Source: Phycisphaerales bacterium
GTDB taxonomy: Bacteria > Planctomycetota > Phycisphaerae > Phycisphaerales > UBA1924
NCBI GenBank assembly: GCA_020831775.1
Contig: JAFIFZ010000062.1
Location: 1-54,599 of the forward strand
Direction: 5' to 3'
DNA length: 54,599 nucleotides
Shown: in pieces, positions 41,653-54,002 of the stretch
Layout: each line of letters starts with the position of its first letter
How positions within the stretch are numbered: the stretch's first letter is position 1
Program-made: the position numbers and the translations under genes
The notes under the pieces: model-generated
The model's input: only the letters and a program-made list of their open reading frames with translations
Told to the model about the DNA's origin: nothing
Database searches by the model: none

Positions 41653-43065
41653 CACGCCCATGAGTTTGTTGATCCCGTTCAGGGCGGCGACCTTGTAGCA
41701 CTCCGCCAGTGTCGGGTAGTTGAACACGGTCTTGACGAAGTAGTCGACGGTCGCGTTGAAGGCCATCGCGGTCTGGCCGATGTGCACGAGTTCGGTCGCG
41801 CCGGTCCCGATGATGTGCACGCCCAAGATGTGGCGTGTCTCCTGGTGGATCAGGAGCTTGAGCATGCCGATGTCGTCGCCGAGGAGCTGGCCCCGGGCGA
41901 TCTCCTTGTACTGGGCGATGCCGGCCTCGTAAGGGATGCCCTCGGCTGTCAGGCGTTCCTCGGTCCAGCCGACCATCGAGATCTCGGGGACCGCGTAGAT
42001 GCCGAAGGGCAGCAGCTCGGCGAAGGACTGCCCGGGTCGCCCAAAGGCGTGGCAGGCCGCGAGGCGTCCCTGCTCCATGCTCGTCGAGGCGAGGGCGGGG
42101 AAGCCGATGACATCGCCCACGGCGTAGATGTGTTCCCGCTCGGTCTGGAAGTGCTCGTTGACCTTCAGCCTGCCGCGGCTGTCGGGTTCGAGGCCGACCT
42201 GGTCGAGCCCGAGGTCGGCGGTCGTGCCCTGGCGCCCGATGCAGTAGAGCAGGCAGTCGGCGCGGAGGGTCTTGCCGCTCTCGAGCGTCGCCTGAGCCAG
42301 CAGGCGGTCGGCCGAGCGGGCGGAGTCGGGCGCGTCGACCCGCTCGATCTTGACGACCTTCTCGCCCATGCGGAGGGTCATGCCGGCGTGGCGGAGGTGG
42401 TACTGCAGGGCCTCGGCGATCTCGGCGTCGACGAAATCGAGCAGGCGGTTGCGCCCCTCCACCAGTGTGACCTTCACGCCCAGGGCGGTCATCATCGAGG
42501 CGTACTCGGTCCCGATCACGCCGCCCCCGACGACGATCATCGAGTGGGGCAGGAAGCCAAGGTGCAGAAACTCGTCGGAGGTGATGACCGTCTTCTCGTC
42601 GAAGGGGATCCCCTCGGGGCGTGCGGGGTAGGTGCCCACGCCGATCACGAAGCTGCGCCCCTTGACCATCGTGCGGACGCCCTGGTGCTCGACCTCGACG
42701 GTGTCGGGCCCCACGAAGCGGGCGTGCCCGTTGATGATGTCGACCCCGTTGGAGCCCAGGTGGCGTCGCGAGAGTTCGACCTCGCCCCGGATCACCCGGT
42801 TGCACGAGTCCATGACCTGGGCGAAGGTCGCGTTTCTGGCGGCGGTGAAGTCGGCGTAGGTCGGCATCGCCGGGCCCGGGCCCGTCAGCGTGAGGATCGC
42901 CTCGCGGAGGGCCTTGCTGGGGATGGTGCCGGTGTTGATCGCCGCCCCGCCGACGACCTCTCGCTTCTCGATGACGCAGGCTCTTTTTCGGAGTTTGGAG
43001 GCCTGGATAGCGGCCCGCTGGCCCGCCGGGCCGCTGCCGATGACAACAAGGTCGTACTCACGCAT
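41650..43065 (-). CDS. sthA: Soluble pyridine nucleotide transhydrogenase-like flavoprotein
   Basis: A 471-residue, FAD-containing protein of the dihydrolipoamide dehydrogenase superfamily. The FAD motif VIGSGPAGQRAAIQ is at the start, the NAD(P) motif VVGGGVIGTEYASM in the middle, and YAVGDVIGFPAL holds the second FAD strand. The redox-active Cys pair is replaced: GGAAINTGTIPSKALREA has no Cys. This is the pattern of SthA, which balances NADPH and NADH, and rules out lipoamide or mercury reductase. The C-terminal dimer domain ends with NYPTLAECYKVAALNG. The ATG at 43065 (MREYDLVVIG) is the family start. Confidence 0.92.
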   Translation of the reverse strand: MREYDLVVIGSGPAGQRAAIQASKLRKRACVIEKREVVGGAAINTGTIPSKALREAILTLTGPGPAMPTYADFTAARNATFAQVMDSCNRVIRGEVELSRRHLGSNGVDIINGHARFVGPDTVEVEHQGVRTMVKGRSFVIGVGTYPARPEGIPFDEKTVITSDEFLHLGFLPHSMIVVGGGVIGTEYASMMTALGVKVTLVEGRNRLLDFVDAEIAEALQYHLRHAGMTLRMGEKVVKIERVDAPDSARSADRLLAQATLESGKTLRADCLLYCIGRQGTTADLGLDQVGLEPDSRGRLKVNEHFQTEREHIYAVGDVIGFPALASTSMEQGRLAACHAFGRPGQSFAELLPFGIYAVPEISMVGWTEERLTAEGIPYEAGIAQYKEIARGQLLGDDIGMLKLLIHQETRHILGVHIIGTGATELVHIGQTAMAFNATVDYFVKTVFNYPTLAECYKVAALNGINKLMGV

Positions 43066-43238
43066 GCCATCACCATCGGCCCGCCGAGGGCGAGCGGTCG
43101 AGCTTACGAACATGGCTACACTGAATGGCAAGCACCTCTACCAAACAATGCACGATCATTTTGTCCTATCATTATCCTATCACCTGTCGCTGAGTGCGGC
43201 GAGATCGAGACTGCCAGAACACACTTTGGGAGTACCAC

Positions 43239-43841
43239 ATGGGATACGCGAGCTATCGAGAAGACATCGAGGAAAGCCTTAACGACGGGTTAGAAGAAGT
43301 TCGAGCTCTATCTTCGATCCTATCACATAGCCACGAACGCACCAAGCCGCCTTTGGCTGCCCATGACGATCTGCACCCCGACAGGCCCTTCGTACCCACA
43401 GCCAGTGAAGAACTCGCAGAAATCAAGTCCAAACTTAGTTCAATATCCGATCAAATTATCAAAGCACAAGCCGCACTCAAGAAGTATGTTGACCTTGCAG
43501 ATATTCTTACGGATCCAGACTTCGATGCGGCGACGGATTACCTGAGCTTGTCTGACCGCCTTCGAGAGCGACACAAAGAGATAGATGAACTGAAACACGC
43601 CGGAGCCATGCTTAAGAAACAAAATGCTTTACTGAAGGCACAAGCCGAAAAGACCCAAAAGAAATTAGAGCAAACGAAAGACCAACTAAAATCATCCCGA
43701 GCAAGTACGCGACAACTGAAGCGCGCTCTTGATAACGCCAACTACTTGCTGGCAGCATACAAGCCCAAACCCACGGAGAAGAATCGCGGCACAAAACAAG
43801 CCGATCGACAGAAACACCAGCATAGCCAGCGTCAATCATAG
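43239..43841 (+). CDS. Low-GC orphan gene encoding a coiled-coil protein
   Basis: I do not recognise this protein. It has 200 residues and no signal peptide or membrane helix. After an acidic N-terminus it has a long heptad-rich coiled coil from about residue 60 to 175 (EELAEIKSKLSSISDQIIKA, KTQKKLEQTKDQLKSS), and it ends in a basic, Gln/His-rich tail (TKQADRQKHQHSQRQS). Base use differs sharply from its neighbours: 25 of 60 bases are G or C at 43441-43500 and 30 of 60 at 43681-43740, against 42 of 60 in alaS at 44101-44160. gggag stands before the ATG at 43239. It points the same way as alaS, 74 bases away. Horizontal gain is likely. Confidence 0.7.
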   Translation: MGYASYREDIEESLNDGLEEVRALSSILSHSHERTKPPLAAHDDLHPDRPFVPTASEELAEIKSKLSSISDQIIKAQAALKKYVDLADILTDPDFDAATDYLSLSDRLRERHKEIDELKHAGAMLKKQNALLKAQAEKTQKKLEQTKDQLKSSRASTRQLKRALDNANYLLAAYKPKPTEKNRGTKQADRQKHQHSQRQS

Positions 43842-43915
43842 ACACTAAACTGTGAGACCCCCGCGCGACCGCAACCAGAGACCAGAGCAGTTCTTACCCA
43901 CGGAAATCTGGACAC

Positions 43916-46800
<2,885 letters not shown>

Positions 46801-46804
<4 letters not shown>

Positions 46805-47190
46805 ACGAGCCGCCCCCGCCGCCACCCATCCCCGAGATCCTCCGAGAGGACGGCCCGAAGTTCGAGACGCCGGGCCAGAAGAAGCGGCTGGAGCGCGAAA
46901 AGCGACGCAGCGGCCCCGAGATGCGCGCGATCGCCATCGGGCTGGACTTTGCGGCCATGGTCGCCGGTGGGTGCGTTCTCGGGTTCGCGGCCGATACCTG
47001 GCTGGGCACTTTCCCCCGCTGGACGGCCGTCGGGGGGATCGTCGGCGTTGTGTCAGGGGGATGGACGGCGATCAAGCTCTCGATGAAGCTCAACAAGGAC
47101 ATGGAGCGGATGGAAGCGGAGCAGCGCCGGGCCAGATCGGGCGGCTCGGGCGAGGGGAACCCGGGCGGGAACGGTCGCCGCGCCGATTGA
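46801..47190 (+). CDS. AtpZ/AtpI-family ATP synthase accessory membrane protein
   Basis: A 129-residue protein with a Pro-rich N-terminus (PPPPPPIPEIL), a charged stretch, and two membrane helices (IAIGLDFAAMVAGGCVLGF, and WTAVGGIVGVVSGGWTAIKL) forming a hairpin, as in AtpZ (putative F0F1-ATPase subunit, DUF). The C-tail is Arg/Gly-rich. AtpZ and AtpI help c-ring assembly and Mg2+ uptake in other bacteria. The ATG overlaps the alaS stop (ATGA). Its place as the first gene of an ATP synthase group supports the call. Confidence 0.8.
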
Positions 47191-47346
47191 ACCCGGCTAT
47201 GCTTGCGACCCCGCGGGGCGGCCTCCGGGGGGTGTGGAGCGGGGGTGTTTTTCCCGCGGCATCACATCGGTCACTGTCAGCCGAGAATCGATCCGGACAT
47301 TTTCCGTCCGGGCTGTCCGGGCTTGAAAGGGTCAGGAACACCGGTC

Positions 47347-47844
47347 GTGTCGAGCATCGCAGCCGATCAACAGACGATCCCGTCCCCGCGCCTCGCCTCG
47401 CTGGCGGTGCCCGCGTTGGGGTTGGTCGGGCTTGGGCTTGCGGCGATGCTCGCTTCGGCTTCCGACCGGCTCGACACCGGCTCGGTGGCGATGGGCGCCG
47501 TGCCGGCGCTGCTCCCGTGCGTCTTCCCGGTGATCGTGTTCATGCTGATCGGCCCGCAGCCGATCATGCGTTTCGGCGCGATCGTCTTCGGGCTGGCCGG
47601 CGCGAGGTTCCTCGTCTCGATCGCGGGCTTCCTCGCGGTCTGGCAGGCCCTCGACGCGCAGCGGGGCGGCTTCCTCCTCGGGTTTATCGCGGTCGCGGCG
47701 TTGTCGCTGGCGGCCGAGAAAACGATCGCGGTCGTCGCCCTGCACAAGGCGACGCGGCGTGGCGGCGGAGGCCCCGGCGGCACGCCCCGCGATCGGGCCT
47801 GTGAGTTGAGCGGTCGTGAACCTACAGCAGGATTGAGAGCGTGA
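47347..47844 (+). CDS. AtpI-like small membrane protein in the ATP synthase cluster
   Basis: A 165-residue protein with four hydrophobic helices (VPALGLVGLGLAAMLASA, GAVPALLPCVFPVIVFMLIG, IVFGLAGARFLVSIAGFLAV, FIAVAALSLAAEKTIAVVAL), the layout of ATP synthase subunit I. It shows little residue-level match, so the call rests on topology and position between atpZ and atpB. The GTG at 47347 is chosen because it comes just before the first helix and after tcagga; an earlier start would add a low-complexity Gly/Pro/Cys stretch. Its stop overlaps the atpB start (GTGA). The 156 bases before it hold no other gene. Confidence 0.65.
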   Translation: MSSIAADQQTIPSPRLASLAVPALGLVGLGLAAMLASASDRLDTGSVAMGAVPALLPCVFPVIVFMLIGPQPIMRFGAIVFGLAGARFLVSIAGFLAVWQALDAQRGGFLLGFIAVAALSLAAEKTIAVVALHKATRRGGGGPGGTPRDRACELSGREPTAGLRA

Positions 47845-48833
47845 TTGTCAATACCGCCATCTCAAGCGTTCTGAACTTCTTGCCGACCGCCAAGGCCGAC
47901 CCGGCCGCGAAGGTCGTCCAGCATGTCATCGACCACCCCTCCGCCTACGGGTTCAAGCAGGACGGCGCGGTCTGGTACTGGTCGGCGCACATGACGATGC
48001 TGCTGATCGCTGCGGCGATCTGCATCCTCGTCGGACGCTGGGCGGCCCGCCAGATCGGCACCGGCCCCGAGAACGACGGCAACGACCGCTTCATCACCAA
48101 GAACCCGTTCGCGCATGTGCTGGAGATCGTCTGCACCTTCCTGCGTGACGAGATCGCTCGTCCGCTGCTGCACGAGAAGACCGACCGGTTCATGCCGTTC
48201 CTCTGGACGCTCTTCTTCTTCATCTGGACCTGTAACCTCCTGGGCATGGTCCCCCTGCTGGACCTGAACCACCTGCTCGTGCCGAGCATGGCCGCGGACC
48301 ACACCGCCATCATCGGCGGCACCGCGACGCAGAACCTCTGGGTGACGGCGGCGCTGGCGACGATCGCCTTCTTTGTCATCAACATCAGCGGGATGTTCAG
48401 CCTCGGAATCAAGGGATATGTCGAGCACCAGACCGCGGGCGCCCCGTGGTATGTCTGGCCCCTCCTGGTGCCGATCGAGCTGGCGGGCCAGTTCATCAAG
48501 CCGATCGCGCTGGCCGTGCGTCTGTTCGCCAACATGACCGCGGGCCACATCCTTCTTGGCCAGATCATCGTGTTCGCCGGCGGCGGGCTGTACGCCCTGA
48601 CGCAGGGGCAGGTGGTCGGCCTTGTGACCTTCGCCTTCGCCCTGCCCGGGGCCGTTGCGATCTTCTTCCTGGAAGTCTTCGTGGCGACGCTCCAGGCGTT
48701 CATCTTCATGTTCCTGACGACGGTGTTCATCAGCCTCCTGCAGCACCACGACGAGCACGACCACGAGCACGCGCACGAGCCGGAGCTCAGCGAGGAAGAC
48801 CTGCACCCCGCGGCGCCCCCGCTGCCCGCCTGA
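47841..48833 (+). CDS. atpB: ATP synthase Fo subunit a
   Basis: Subunit a forms the two proton half-channels beside the c-ring. The 330-residue protein has the essential Arg in PIALAVRLFANMTAGH and the helix NLLGMVPL, both diagnostic. The first 100 residues include an N-terminal helix and a polar loop longer than in E. coli. The C-terminus is His/Glu/Asp-rich (HHDEHDHEHAHEPELSEED), which could bind metal ions. It starts with GTG at 47841, overlapping the previous stop by four bases. Confidence 0.96.
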   Translation: MIVNTAISSVLNFLPTAKADPAAKVVQHVIDHPSAYGFKQDGAVWYWSAHMTMLLIAAAICILVGRWAARQIGTGPENDGNDRFITKNPFAHVLEIVCTFLRDEIARPLLHEKTDRFMPFLWTLFFFIWTCNLLGMVPLLDLNHLLVPSMAADHTAIIGGTATQNLWVTAALATIAFFVINISGMFSLGIKGYVEHQTAGAPWYVWPLLVPIELAGQFIKPIALAVRLFANMTAGHILLGQIIVFAGGGLYALTQGQVVGLVTFAFALPGAVAIFFLEVFVATLQAFIFMFLTTVFISLLQHHDEHDHEHAHEPELSEEDLHPAAPPLPA

Positions 48834-48981
48834 AGCAACCACTCGACCGGGCCCGGCAGCGGGACGGACCGGTCCGGATTTTCAGCGTTGGTCGGGCAGA
48901 CGCCCGGCCTCAGAATCGCCCCGCAGCACATGACCAAGGCCGGCCCGTAGCCCCGGCCCGAACAGAGAGACCGGAGCAACC

Positions 48982-49299
48982 ATGAAGACCTTCAAGAACA
49001 TCGCGCTCGCGACGCTCGCCCTCGCCGTCCTCGGCCCGACCATGGCCCTCGCCCAGACCGGCGCCGGAGAGGCAGTCGTCGTTGGCGGCACCACCGTCGG
49101 CAAGGGCATCGCGGTCCTCGGCGCCGGCCTGGCGCTCGTCGGCGGCGGCATCGGCATCGGCCTGATCGGCAAGGCGGCCAACGAGTCGACCGCCCGCCAG
49201 CCCGAGGCCGGCGGCCGCATCTTCACGATGACGATCATCACCGCGGCGTTCGTCGAAGGCGCGACGCTCTTCGCGGTCGTCGCCGCCCTGATCGCCTGA
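48982..49299 (+). CDS. atpE: ATP synthase Fo subunit c with an N-terminal leader
   Basis: Subunit c makes the rotating ring. The mature hairpin is AVLGAGLALVGGGIGIGLIG, the polar loop ARQPEA, then IITAAFVEGATLFAVV with the ion-carrying Glu92. The sodium-site residues of Na+ types (Gln in helix 1, Ser-Thr after the Glu) are absent, so protons are the likely ion. The first 25 residues (LATLALAVLGPTMALAQ) look like a cleavable signal, an extra feature seen in some bacterial c subunits. ggag lies before the ATG. It is 148 bases after atpB. Confidence 0.96.
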   Translation: MKTFKNIALATLALAVLGPTMALAQTGAGEAVVVGGTTVGKGIAVLGAGLALVGGGIGIGLIGKAANESTARQPEAGGRIFTMTIITAAFVEGATLFAVVAALIA

Positions 49300-49385
49300 G
49301 CCTTGTTCAAAGGATCACAGCGGGCCGCCCGACAGCGACCCGCTGCTTTCGCACGAACCGAACGACCCGCCACGGAGCGAGCCAG

Positions 49386-49985
49386 ATGACCCTCCAGAGC
49401 AGATCAGCCGCAGCCGCCTTCATCGCCACGCCGATCCTCTTTGCCGGCGCCGCCTTCGGCGCCGACGAGGTGCCCAGCGTTGTCCGGGGCATCAACGAGG
49501 GCGTGATCACGGGCATCCTCACGCTCGTCGTCTTCGCGATCGCCTTCGCCATCATGTACAGCCAGGTCTGGCCGAGGATCCTCAAGGGCCTTGAGGAGCG
49601 GAGCGAGAAGATCCGCCAGGAGATCGCCGCGGCCGAGGACGCCCGCCAGCAGGCCAGAGAGGCGCTCGAGCAGTACGAGCAGTCGCTCGCCCAGGCCCGC
49701 GCCGAGGCCCAGAAGATGATCGACAAGGCCAAGGCCGACCAGACCCGCGTCGTCCAGGAGCTCAAGGCCAACGCCGAGACAGAGGTCTCGAAGATGAAGG
49801 ACCGCGCGATGCGCGACATCGAGGCGACGCGCCGCGCCGCCGTCGCGGAGATCTACCACGAGGCCGCCGCCCTCTCCACGGCCATCGCCTCCAAGCTGCT
49901 GGCCCGCGAGGTCTCCGGCGACGACCAGGACCGCCTGCTGGAAGAGTCGCTGCAGGAGCTGCGCTCCGCCGGCACGCCCAACTGA
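49386..49985 (+). CDS. atpF: ATP synthase Fo subunit b
   Basis: Subunit b is the outer stalk. This 199-residue form has an N-terminal leader-like segment (AAAAFIATPILFAGAAFGAD), a membrane helix at about 41-62 (ITGILTLVVFAIAFAIMYSQ), then a long charged helix (EIAAAEDARQQAREALEQYE and onward). It ends with LLEESLQELRSAGTPN. Only one b gene is here; there is no b-prime partner. It lies 86 bases after atpE and 55 before atpH. Confidence 0.95.
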   Translation: MTLQSRSAAAAFIATPILFAGAAFGADEVPSVVRGINEGVITGILTLVVFAIAFAIMYSQVWPRILKGLEERSEKIRQEIAAAEDARQQAREALEQYEQSLAQARAEAQKMIDKAKADQTRVVQELKANAETEVSKMKDRAMRDIEATRRAAVAEIYHEAAALSTAIASKLLAREVSGDDQDRLLEESLQELRSAGTPN

Positions 49986-50040
49986 GGCCCGCTACGACCC
50001 CCCAAGCAACGACCCGCGGACACCCCCGCAGGAGCCACCG

Positions 50041-50661
50041 ATGCCGCTGAGCCAGGCCCGCCCCGACGCCGTCGCCCAGGTCTATGCCAAGAGTCTGCTC
50101 GAGCTCGCCGAAGCCGAGGGCGGTCGCGACCTGATCGAGTCGTGCCTGGGCGAGCTCGAAGATGTGCTTGAGCTGGCGCGCGAGGACGCTCGCTTTTCCG
50201 AGTTTCTCTCCAGCCGCATCCTGCCGGTCAACAAGCGCGAGGCCTCGCTGCGCAAGGTCTTCGAGGGCAAGATCCACGACCTGACGCTCCGCTTCATGCT
50301 GCTGCTCAACGAGAAGGGGCGGCTGGCGCACCTGCCGGCGATCGTCGCGGCGCTCGACGCCCTCGTGCAGGAGCTCTTCGGCCGCGTCGAGGTGGATGTC
50401 TACACCGCCCAGCCCATCGACACCGACGAGCTCGACCGCATCCGCGAGCGGCTCGCCGAGATCCTCAAGAAGGATGTCATCGTCCATCCCTACACCGACG
50501 CCTCGATGATCGGCGGCGTGAAGTTCCGCATCGGCGACCAGCTCGTCGACGGCTCGCTGGCCAACCGGCTGCGCCGCTTCCGCGACCAGCTCGGCTCGCG
50601 GGGCCTGGCCAAGATCCGCGCCCGCGCCAACGACCTGATGGACCGGCCCGAGGCAGACTGA
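50041..50661 (+). CDS. atpH: ATP synthase F1 subunit delta
   Basis: Subunit delta (OSCP) joins the b stalk to the F1 head. The 206-residue protein has the usual helical N-domain ([16 protein letters not shown], and [20 protein letters not shown]) and the C-terminal signature [20 protein letters not shown], then [13 protein letters not shown]. The ATG at 50041 is preceded by gcaggagccacc. The next gene is pgk, so atpA, atpG, atpD and atpC must lie elsewhere. Confidence 0.95.
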   Translation: MPLSQARPDAVAQVYAKSLLELAEAEGGRDLIESCLGELEDVLELAREDARFSEFLSSRILPVNKREASLRKVFEGKIHDLTLRFMLLLNEKGRLAHLPAIVAALDALVQELFGRVEVDVYTAQPIDTDELDRIRERLAEILKKDVIVHPYTDASMIGGVKFRIGDQLVDGSLANRLRRFRDQLGSRGLAKIRARANDLMDRPEAD

Positions 50662-50710
50662 TCACGCGCCGGACCCTCCCGCCTTCGCCCCCGCGGGATA
50701 CCATCCGGTT

Positions 50711-51916
50711 ATGGCCAAGAAAACCGTCAAAGACGTCGATGTTTCCGGCAAGCGCGTCCTTGTGCGCGTCGATTTCAATGTCCCCCTTAAGGGCGGGACA
50801 ATCACCGACGATCGCCGGATCCAGTCCGCACTGCCGACCATCAAGAGCGTGATCGAGCGCGGCGGGCGCGCGATCCTCATGAGCCACCTCGGCCGCCCCG
50901 CGGGCAAAGGCTTTGAGAGCGAGTTTTCCCTGCGCCCGGCCGCAGACCGGCTCGGCGAGCTGCTCGGCAAGCCCGTCGCCTGCCCCTCGCAGGACTGCGT
51001 CGACCAGGCCACAGCGGACGCCGTGGGCGCCATGAAGGACGGGGAAGTGCTGCTGCTGGAAAACCTGCGCTTCCACGCGGGTGAAAAGAAGGGCGACGCA
51101 GGCTTCGCCGAGAAGCTCGCGGCGTACGCCGATGTGTATGTCAACGACGCCTTCGGCGCCTGCCACCGCGACGACGCGAGCATGGTCGCGGTCCCCGAGG
51201 CGATGGGCCAGAAGCCCAAGGCCGTCGGCTTGCTCGTTGAGCGCGAGATCAAGTACCTCTCTGAAGCGCTGGCCGAGCCCAAGCGTCCGTTCGTGGTCGT
51301 GCTGGGCGGGGCGAAGGTCTCTGACAAACTCGGCGCGATCGAGCACCTGCTGCCGATCGCCGACCAGGTGCTGGTGGGCGGTGCGATGGCGTACACCTTC
51401 TGCAAGGCGCTGGGCAAGCAGGTCGGCGCCAGCCGCGTCGAGAACGATCGTCTCGCCGACGCGCAGAGGATGATCGACCTGGCCGCCCGCGTCGACCACG
51501 AGCTGCATGTCCCCTTCGACCACATCTGCTCGACGGAGTTCTCAGAGCACTCCGGCGACATCGAGATCTTCGAGGACTCGATCCCCGAGGGCTACATGGG
51601 TCTGGACATCGGCCCCCAGACGCAATCACGGTACCGCAGGGTCATCAAGACCGCCAAGACCGTCGTCTGGAACGGGCCGATGGGCGTCTTCGAGTGGGCG
51701 CCCTTCGCCGTGGGCACCGGCTCTGTCGCCAGGGGCGTCGCCGAGGCGACCGAGGCGGGCGCGACGACGATCATCGGCGGAGGCGACTCGGCCGCGGCGG
51801 CCGAGAAGTTCGGCGTCGCAGACCGCGTTTCGCACATCTCGACCGGTGGCGGCGCGTCGCTGCAGATGCTTGAGGGCAAGTCGTTCCGCGCCGTCGACAT
51901 CCTCGACAACGCATAA
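50711..51916 (+). CDS. pgk: Phosphoglycerate kinase
   Basis: PGK moves a phosphate between 1,3-bisphosphoglycerate and ADP in glycolysis. The protein has 401 residues, typical. Motifs: [81 protein letters not shown] and [10 protein letters not shown]. All catalytic and nucleotide-binding residues appear present. It follows atpH by 49 bases on the same strand, so it may share that transcript. The downstream gap holds a cluster of small repeats. Confidence 0.97.
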   Translation: MAKKTVKDVDVSGKRVLVRVDFNVPLKGGTITDDRRIQSALPTIKSVIERGGRAILMSHLGRPAGKGFESEFSLRPAADRLGELLGKPVACPSQDCVDQATADAVGAMKDGEVLLLENLRFHAGEKKGDAGFAEKLAAYADVYVNDAFGACHRDDASMVAVPEAMGQKPKAVGLLVEREIKYLSEALAEPKRPFVVVLGGAKVSDKLGAIEHLLPIADQVLVGGAMAYTFCKALGKQVGASRVENDRLADAQRMIDLAARVDHELHVPFDHICSTEFSEHSGDIEIFEDSIPEGYMGLDIGPQTQSRYRRVIKTAKTVVWNGPMGVFEWAPFAVGTGSVARGVAEATEAGATTIIGGGDSAAAAEKFGVADRVSHISTGGGASLQMLEGKSFRAVDILDNA

Positions 51917-51925
51917 GGGCTGATC

Positions 51926-52025
51926 ACGCCGGCCTGCGGCTGGTCATGCCGGCCTGCGCCGGGGCGGGAGTTGTGCTTGCCGGCCTCCGCCGGTGCGGGA
52001 TCGCTTGTTGCCGGACTCCGCCGTT
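51926..52025. repeat. Cluster of four GCCGGCCTSCGCCGG elements (repeat family B)
   Basis: Four variants of gccggcctgcgccgg lie near 51926-51944, 51945-51964, 51976-51995 and 52007-52025, in the same direction. Each begins with a c/t-t-gccgg step and can make a small ccggc/gccgg hairpin. They fill the 125-base gap between the convergent genes pgk and mutL, and a fifth copy is at 28814-28836. They may serve as a two-way terminator or be a spreading REP-like repeat. Confidence 0.7.
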
Positions 52026-52041
52026 TCGCATTTGGAACGCT

Positions 52042-53967
52042 TCAAGAGCGTCCGAACATCCGTTCGAGCTGGCGGATGGTCAGGCGGACTGAGGTCGGTC
52101 TGCCGTGGGGGCAGTTGCTGGAGCGTTCGACCATCTCGCGCTGGCGGAGGAGTTCGTCGAGCTCCTCGGGGGCCATGCGGTCGCCGGCTTTGACCGCCGC
52201 CTTGCAGGCCATCATGTCGAGCACTTCGTGCAGCGCCTCCTCGCTCCCCGGGGGCAGGGGCGATTCGGCTGCGCGGTCGAGCAGCTCCTCGACAAACGGA
52301 CCGGGTTCGACCCCGCGCTCGAACAGCAGCGTCGGGAAAGCATGAACGCCGAGGCTGACGGGCCCCATCGGCTCGACGCGGACGCCGATCTTTTCCAGGA
52401 GCGGCGCGATGCGTTCGGCCGCCTCTTCCCTCCGCGGCGTCGAACCGATCACCGCGGGCGTGAGCAGGCGCTGGCTTTCGAGCTCGCCCCGCGTCACTCG
52501 CGTGTACAGCCGCTCGTACATCACTCGCTCGTGCAGGGCGTGCTGGTCGATGATGAGGATGCCCTGCTCGTCCTGGGTGACCAGGTACGACTTGTGCACC
52601 TGCAGCACCGAGCCGGTCGGGCGGATCGTGCCGCCGAGCCCCGCGGCTCCGGAAAACTCAGATCCGGACAGCTCGCCTCCGGGTGTCTCGGTTCCGGGTG
52701 GCACGCCTCGCCGAGCCGTGTCCGATGCATCCCCGCCATCGGCCTCAACCCCCCGCACCGCGTCGCGGATCGATTCAAAGGAGAGCCTCTGCGTCTTGTC
52801 GCCTCCGGGGCCGGACCTGAGAAACTCGACCATCGTCGAAACGCCGGCGCCCGTCGATGGGGGCGCGATGCCGTCGCCCGTCTCGGGCCGCCCGCGCCCG
52901 TCGCCGCTCCCTTCGCTGGTCTGCGGCGTCAGATCCGCCGAACGCAGCGCCTCGCGCACCGCGCGCAGCACGCCCTGGTGCACCATCGACTGGTCCCTGA
53001 AGCGCACCTCCAGCTTGGCGGGGTGGACATTGACGTCGACCGCGTCGGGCGACATCTCGATCATCAGCACCGCCGTGGGGTGACGCCCGGGCTCGATCAG
53101 CCCGCGGTACGCCTCGCGCAGGGCGTGCTGGATCGTCTTGTCGCGCACGGCCCGGCCGTTGACGAAGACATGCTGCGAGCGCGCGGTGGCGCGAGCGATG
53201 GTCGGCAGGCCGCAGAGCCCCCAGACCATCACCCCCCGCGCGTCGTCGAAGCGGTCGAGGTGCGCCTCGACGAGTTGGTCCTCGATGTCTTTGCCCAGGA
53301 TCGCGATCGCGCGCGTGCGAGGGCCCTGGCCGGGCGGGAGGTCCATCGTCACGCGTCCATCGCAGACGAGCCGGAAGCCGACGCCGGGCCGGGCCATCGC
53401 CAGGTCTTTGAGCCAGTCGACGCAGCGCCCCTGCTCGGTCGCGGGCGTGCGGAGGAACTTGCGCCGCGCCGGCGTGTTGTAGAACAGCGTCCGGACCGTC
53501 AGCACCGTGCCGGGCGCGCCAGAGGCAGGGCGGACCTCGCCGACGACGCCACCGTCGACAGCGATCTCCGACGCCGCGCCGTCCTGCGCCCTGCGGCTTC
53601 TGATCGTCAGCCTCGACACAGACCCGATCGACGCGAGCGCCTCGCCCCGGAACCCGAGCGTCGCGACGGTGTCGAGGTCCTCGGCGATCGAGATCTTGCT
53701 GGTGGCGTGCTGTTCGATCGCAAGCGGGAGTTCGTCCGGGGCGATCCCCCGCCCGTCGTCGGAGACGCGGATGAGCTCGATGCCCCCCCGCTCCAGCTCG
53801 ATCGAGACCTTCGTTGAACCAGCGTCCAGCGCGTTCTCGACGAGCTCCTTGAGCACCGAAGCAGGGCGCTCGATCACCTCGCCCGCGGCGATTTGGTTGA
53901 TCACCACCGGCGGGAGGCGCTTGATGGGGCCGATGGAGAGGTCGGGGCTGGGGGGAAGATCGGGCAC
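52042..53967 (-). CDS. mutL: DNA mismatch repair protein MutL with an intact endonuclease site
   Basis: MutL links MutS mismatch recognition to strand incision. The protein has 641 residues. The N-terminal GHKL ATPase has NQIAAGEVIERPASVLKELV, DDGRGI, TLGFRGEALASI and the DVNVHPAKLEVRF strand. A variable Gly/Ser/Pro linker covers about 340-450 (GGELSGSEFSGAAGLGG). The C-terminal dimer domain holds DQHALHERVMYE, which is the DQHA-x2-E-x4-E nicking motif, plus ACKAAVKAGD and NCPHGRP, the zinc-site motifs, and a final FGR. It should therefore nick DNA itself, as in bacteria without MutH. No mutS is in the window. It diverges from the HIT gene 35 bases away. Confidence 0.96.
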   Translation of the reverse strand: MPDLPPSPDLSIGPIKRLPPVVINQIAAGEVIERPASVLKELVENALDAGSTKVSIELERGGIELIRVSDDGRGIAPDELPLAIEQHATSKISIAEDLDTVATLGFRGEALASIGSVSRLTIRSRRAQDGAASEIAVDGGVVGEVRPASGAPGTVLTVRTLFYNTPARRKFLRTPATEQGRCVDWLKDLAMARPGVGFRLVCDGRVTMDLPPGQGPRTRAIAILGKDIEDQLVEAHLDRFDDARGVMVWGLCGLPTIARATARSQHVFVNGRAVRDKTIQHALREAYRGLIEPGRHPTAVLMIEMSPDAVDVNVHPAKLEVRFRDQSMVHQGVLRAVREALRSADLTPQTSEGSGDGRGRPETGDGIAPPSTGAGVSTMVEFLRSGPGGDKTQRLSFESIRDAVRGVEADGGDASDTARRGVPPGTETPGGELSGSEFSGAAGLGGTIRPTGSVLQVHKSYLVTQDEQGILIIDQHALHERVMYERLYTRVTRGELESQRLLTPAVIGSTPRREEAAERIAPLLEKIGVRVEPMGPVSLGVHAFPTLLFERGVEPGPFVEELLDRAAESPLPPGSEEALHEVLDMMACKAAVKAGDRMAPEELDELLRQREMVERSSNCPHGRPTSVRLTIRQLERMFGRS

Positions 53968-54002
53968 GGCGCGATCGTATCCGGCCCCCCTACACTCGCG
54001 CC

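Noticed and set aside
41650-43065. Dihydrolipoamide dehydrogenase or mercuric reductase
   Set aside because: Both redox cysteines are missing in the GGAAINTGTIPSKAL segment, which fits soluble transhydrogenase and not those enzymes.
49024-49053. Sodium-translocating ATP synthase
   Set aside because: Subunit c lacks the helix 1 Gln and the Ser-Thr after the ion-binding Glu that mark sodium types, so proton use is the simpler reading.
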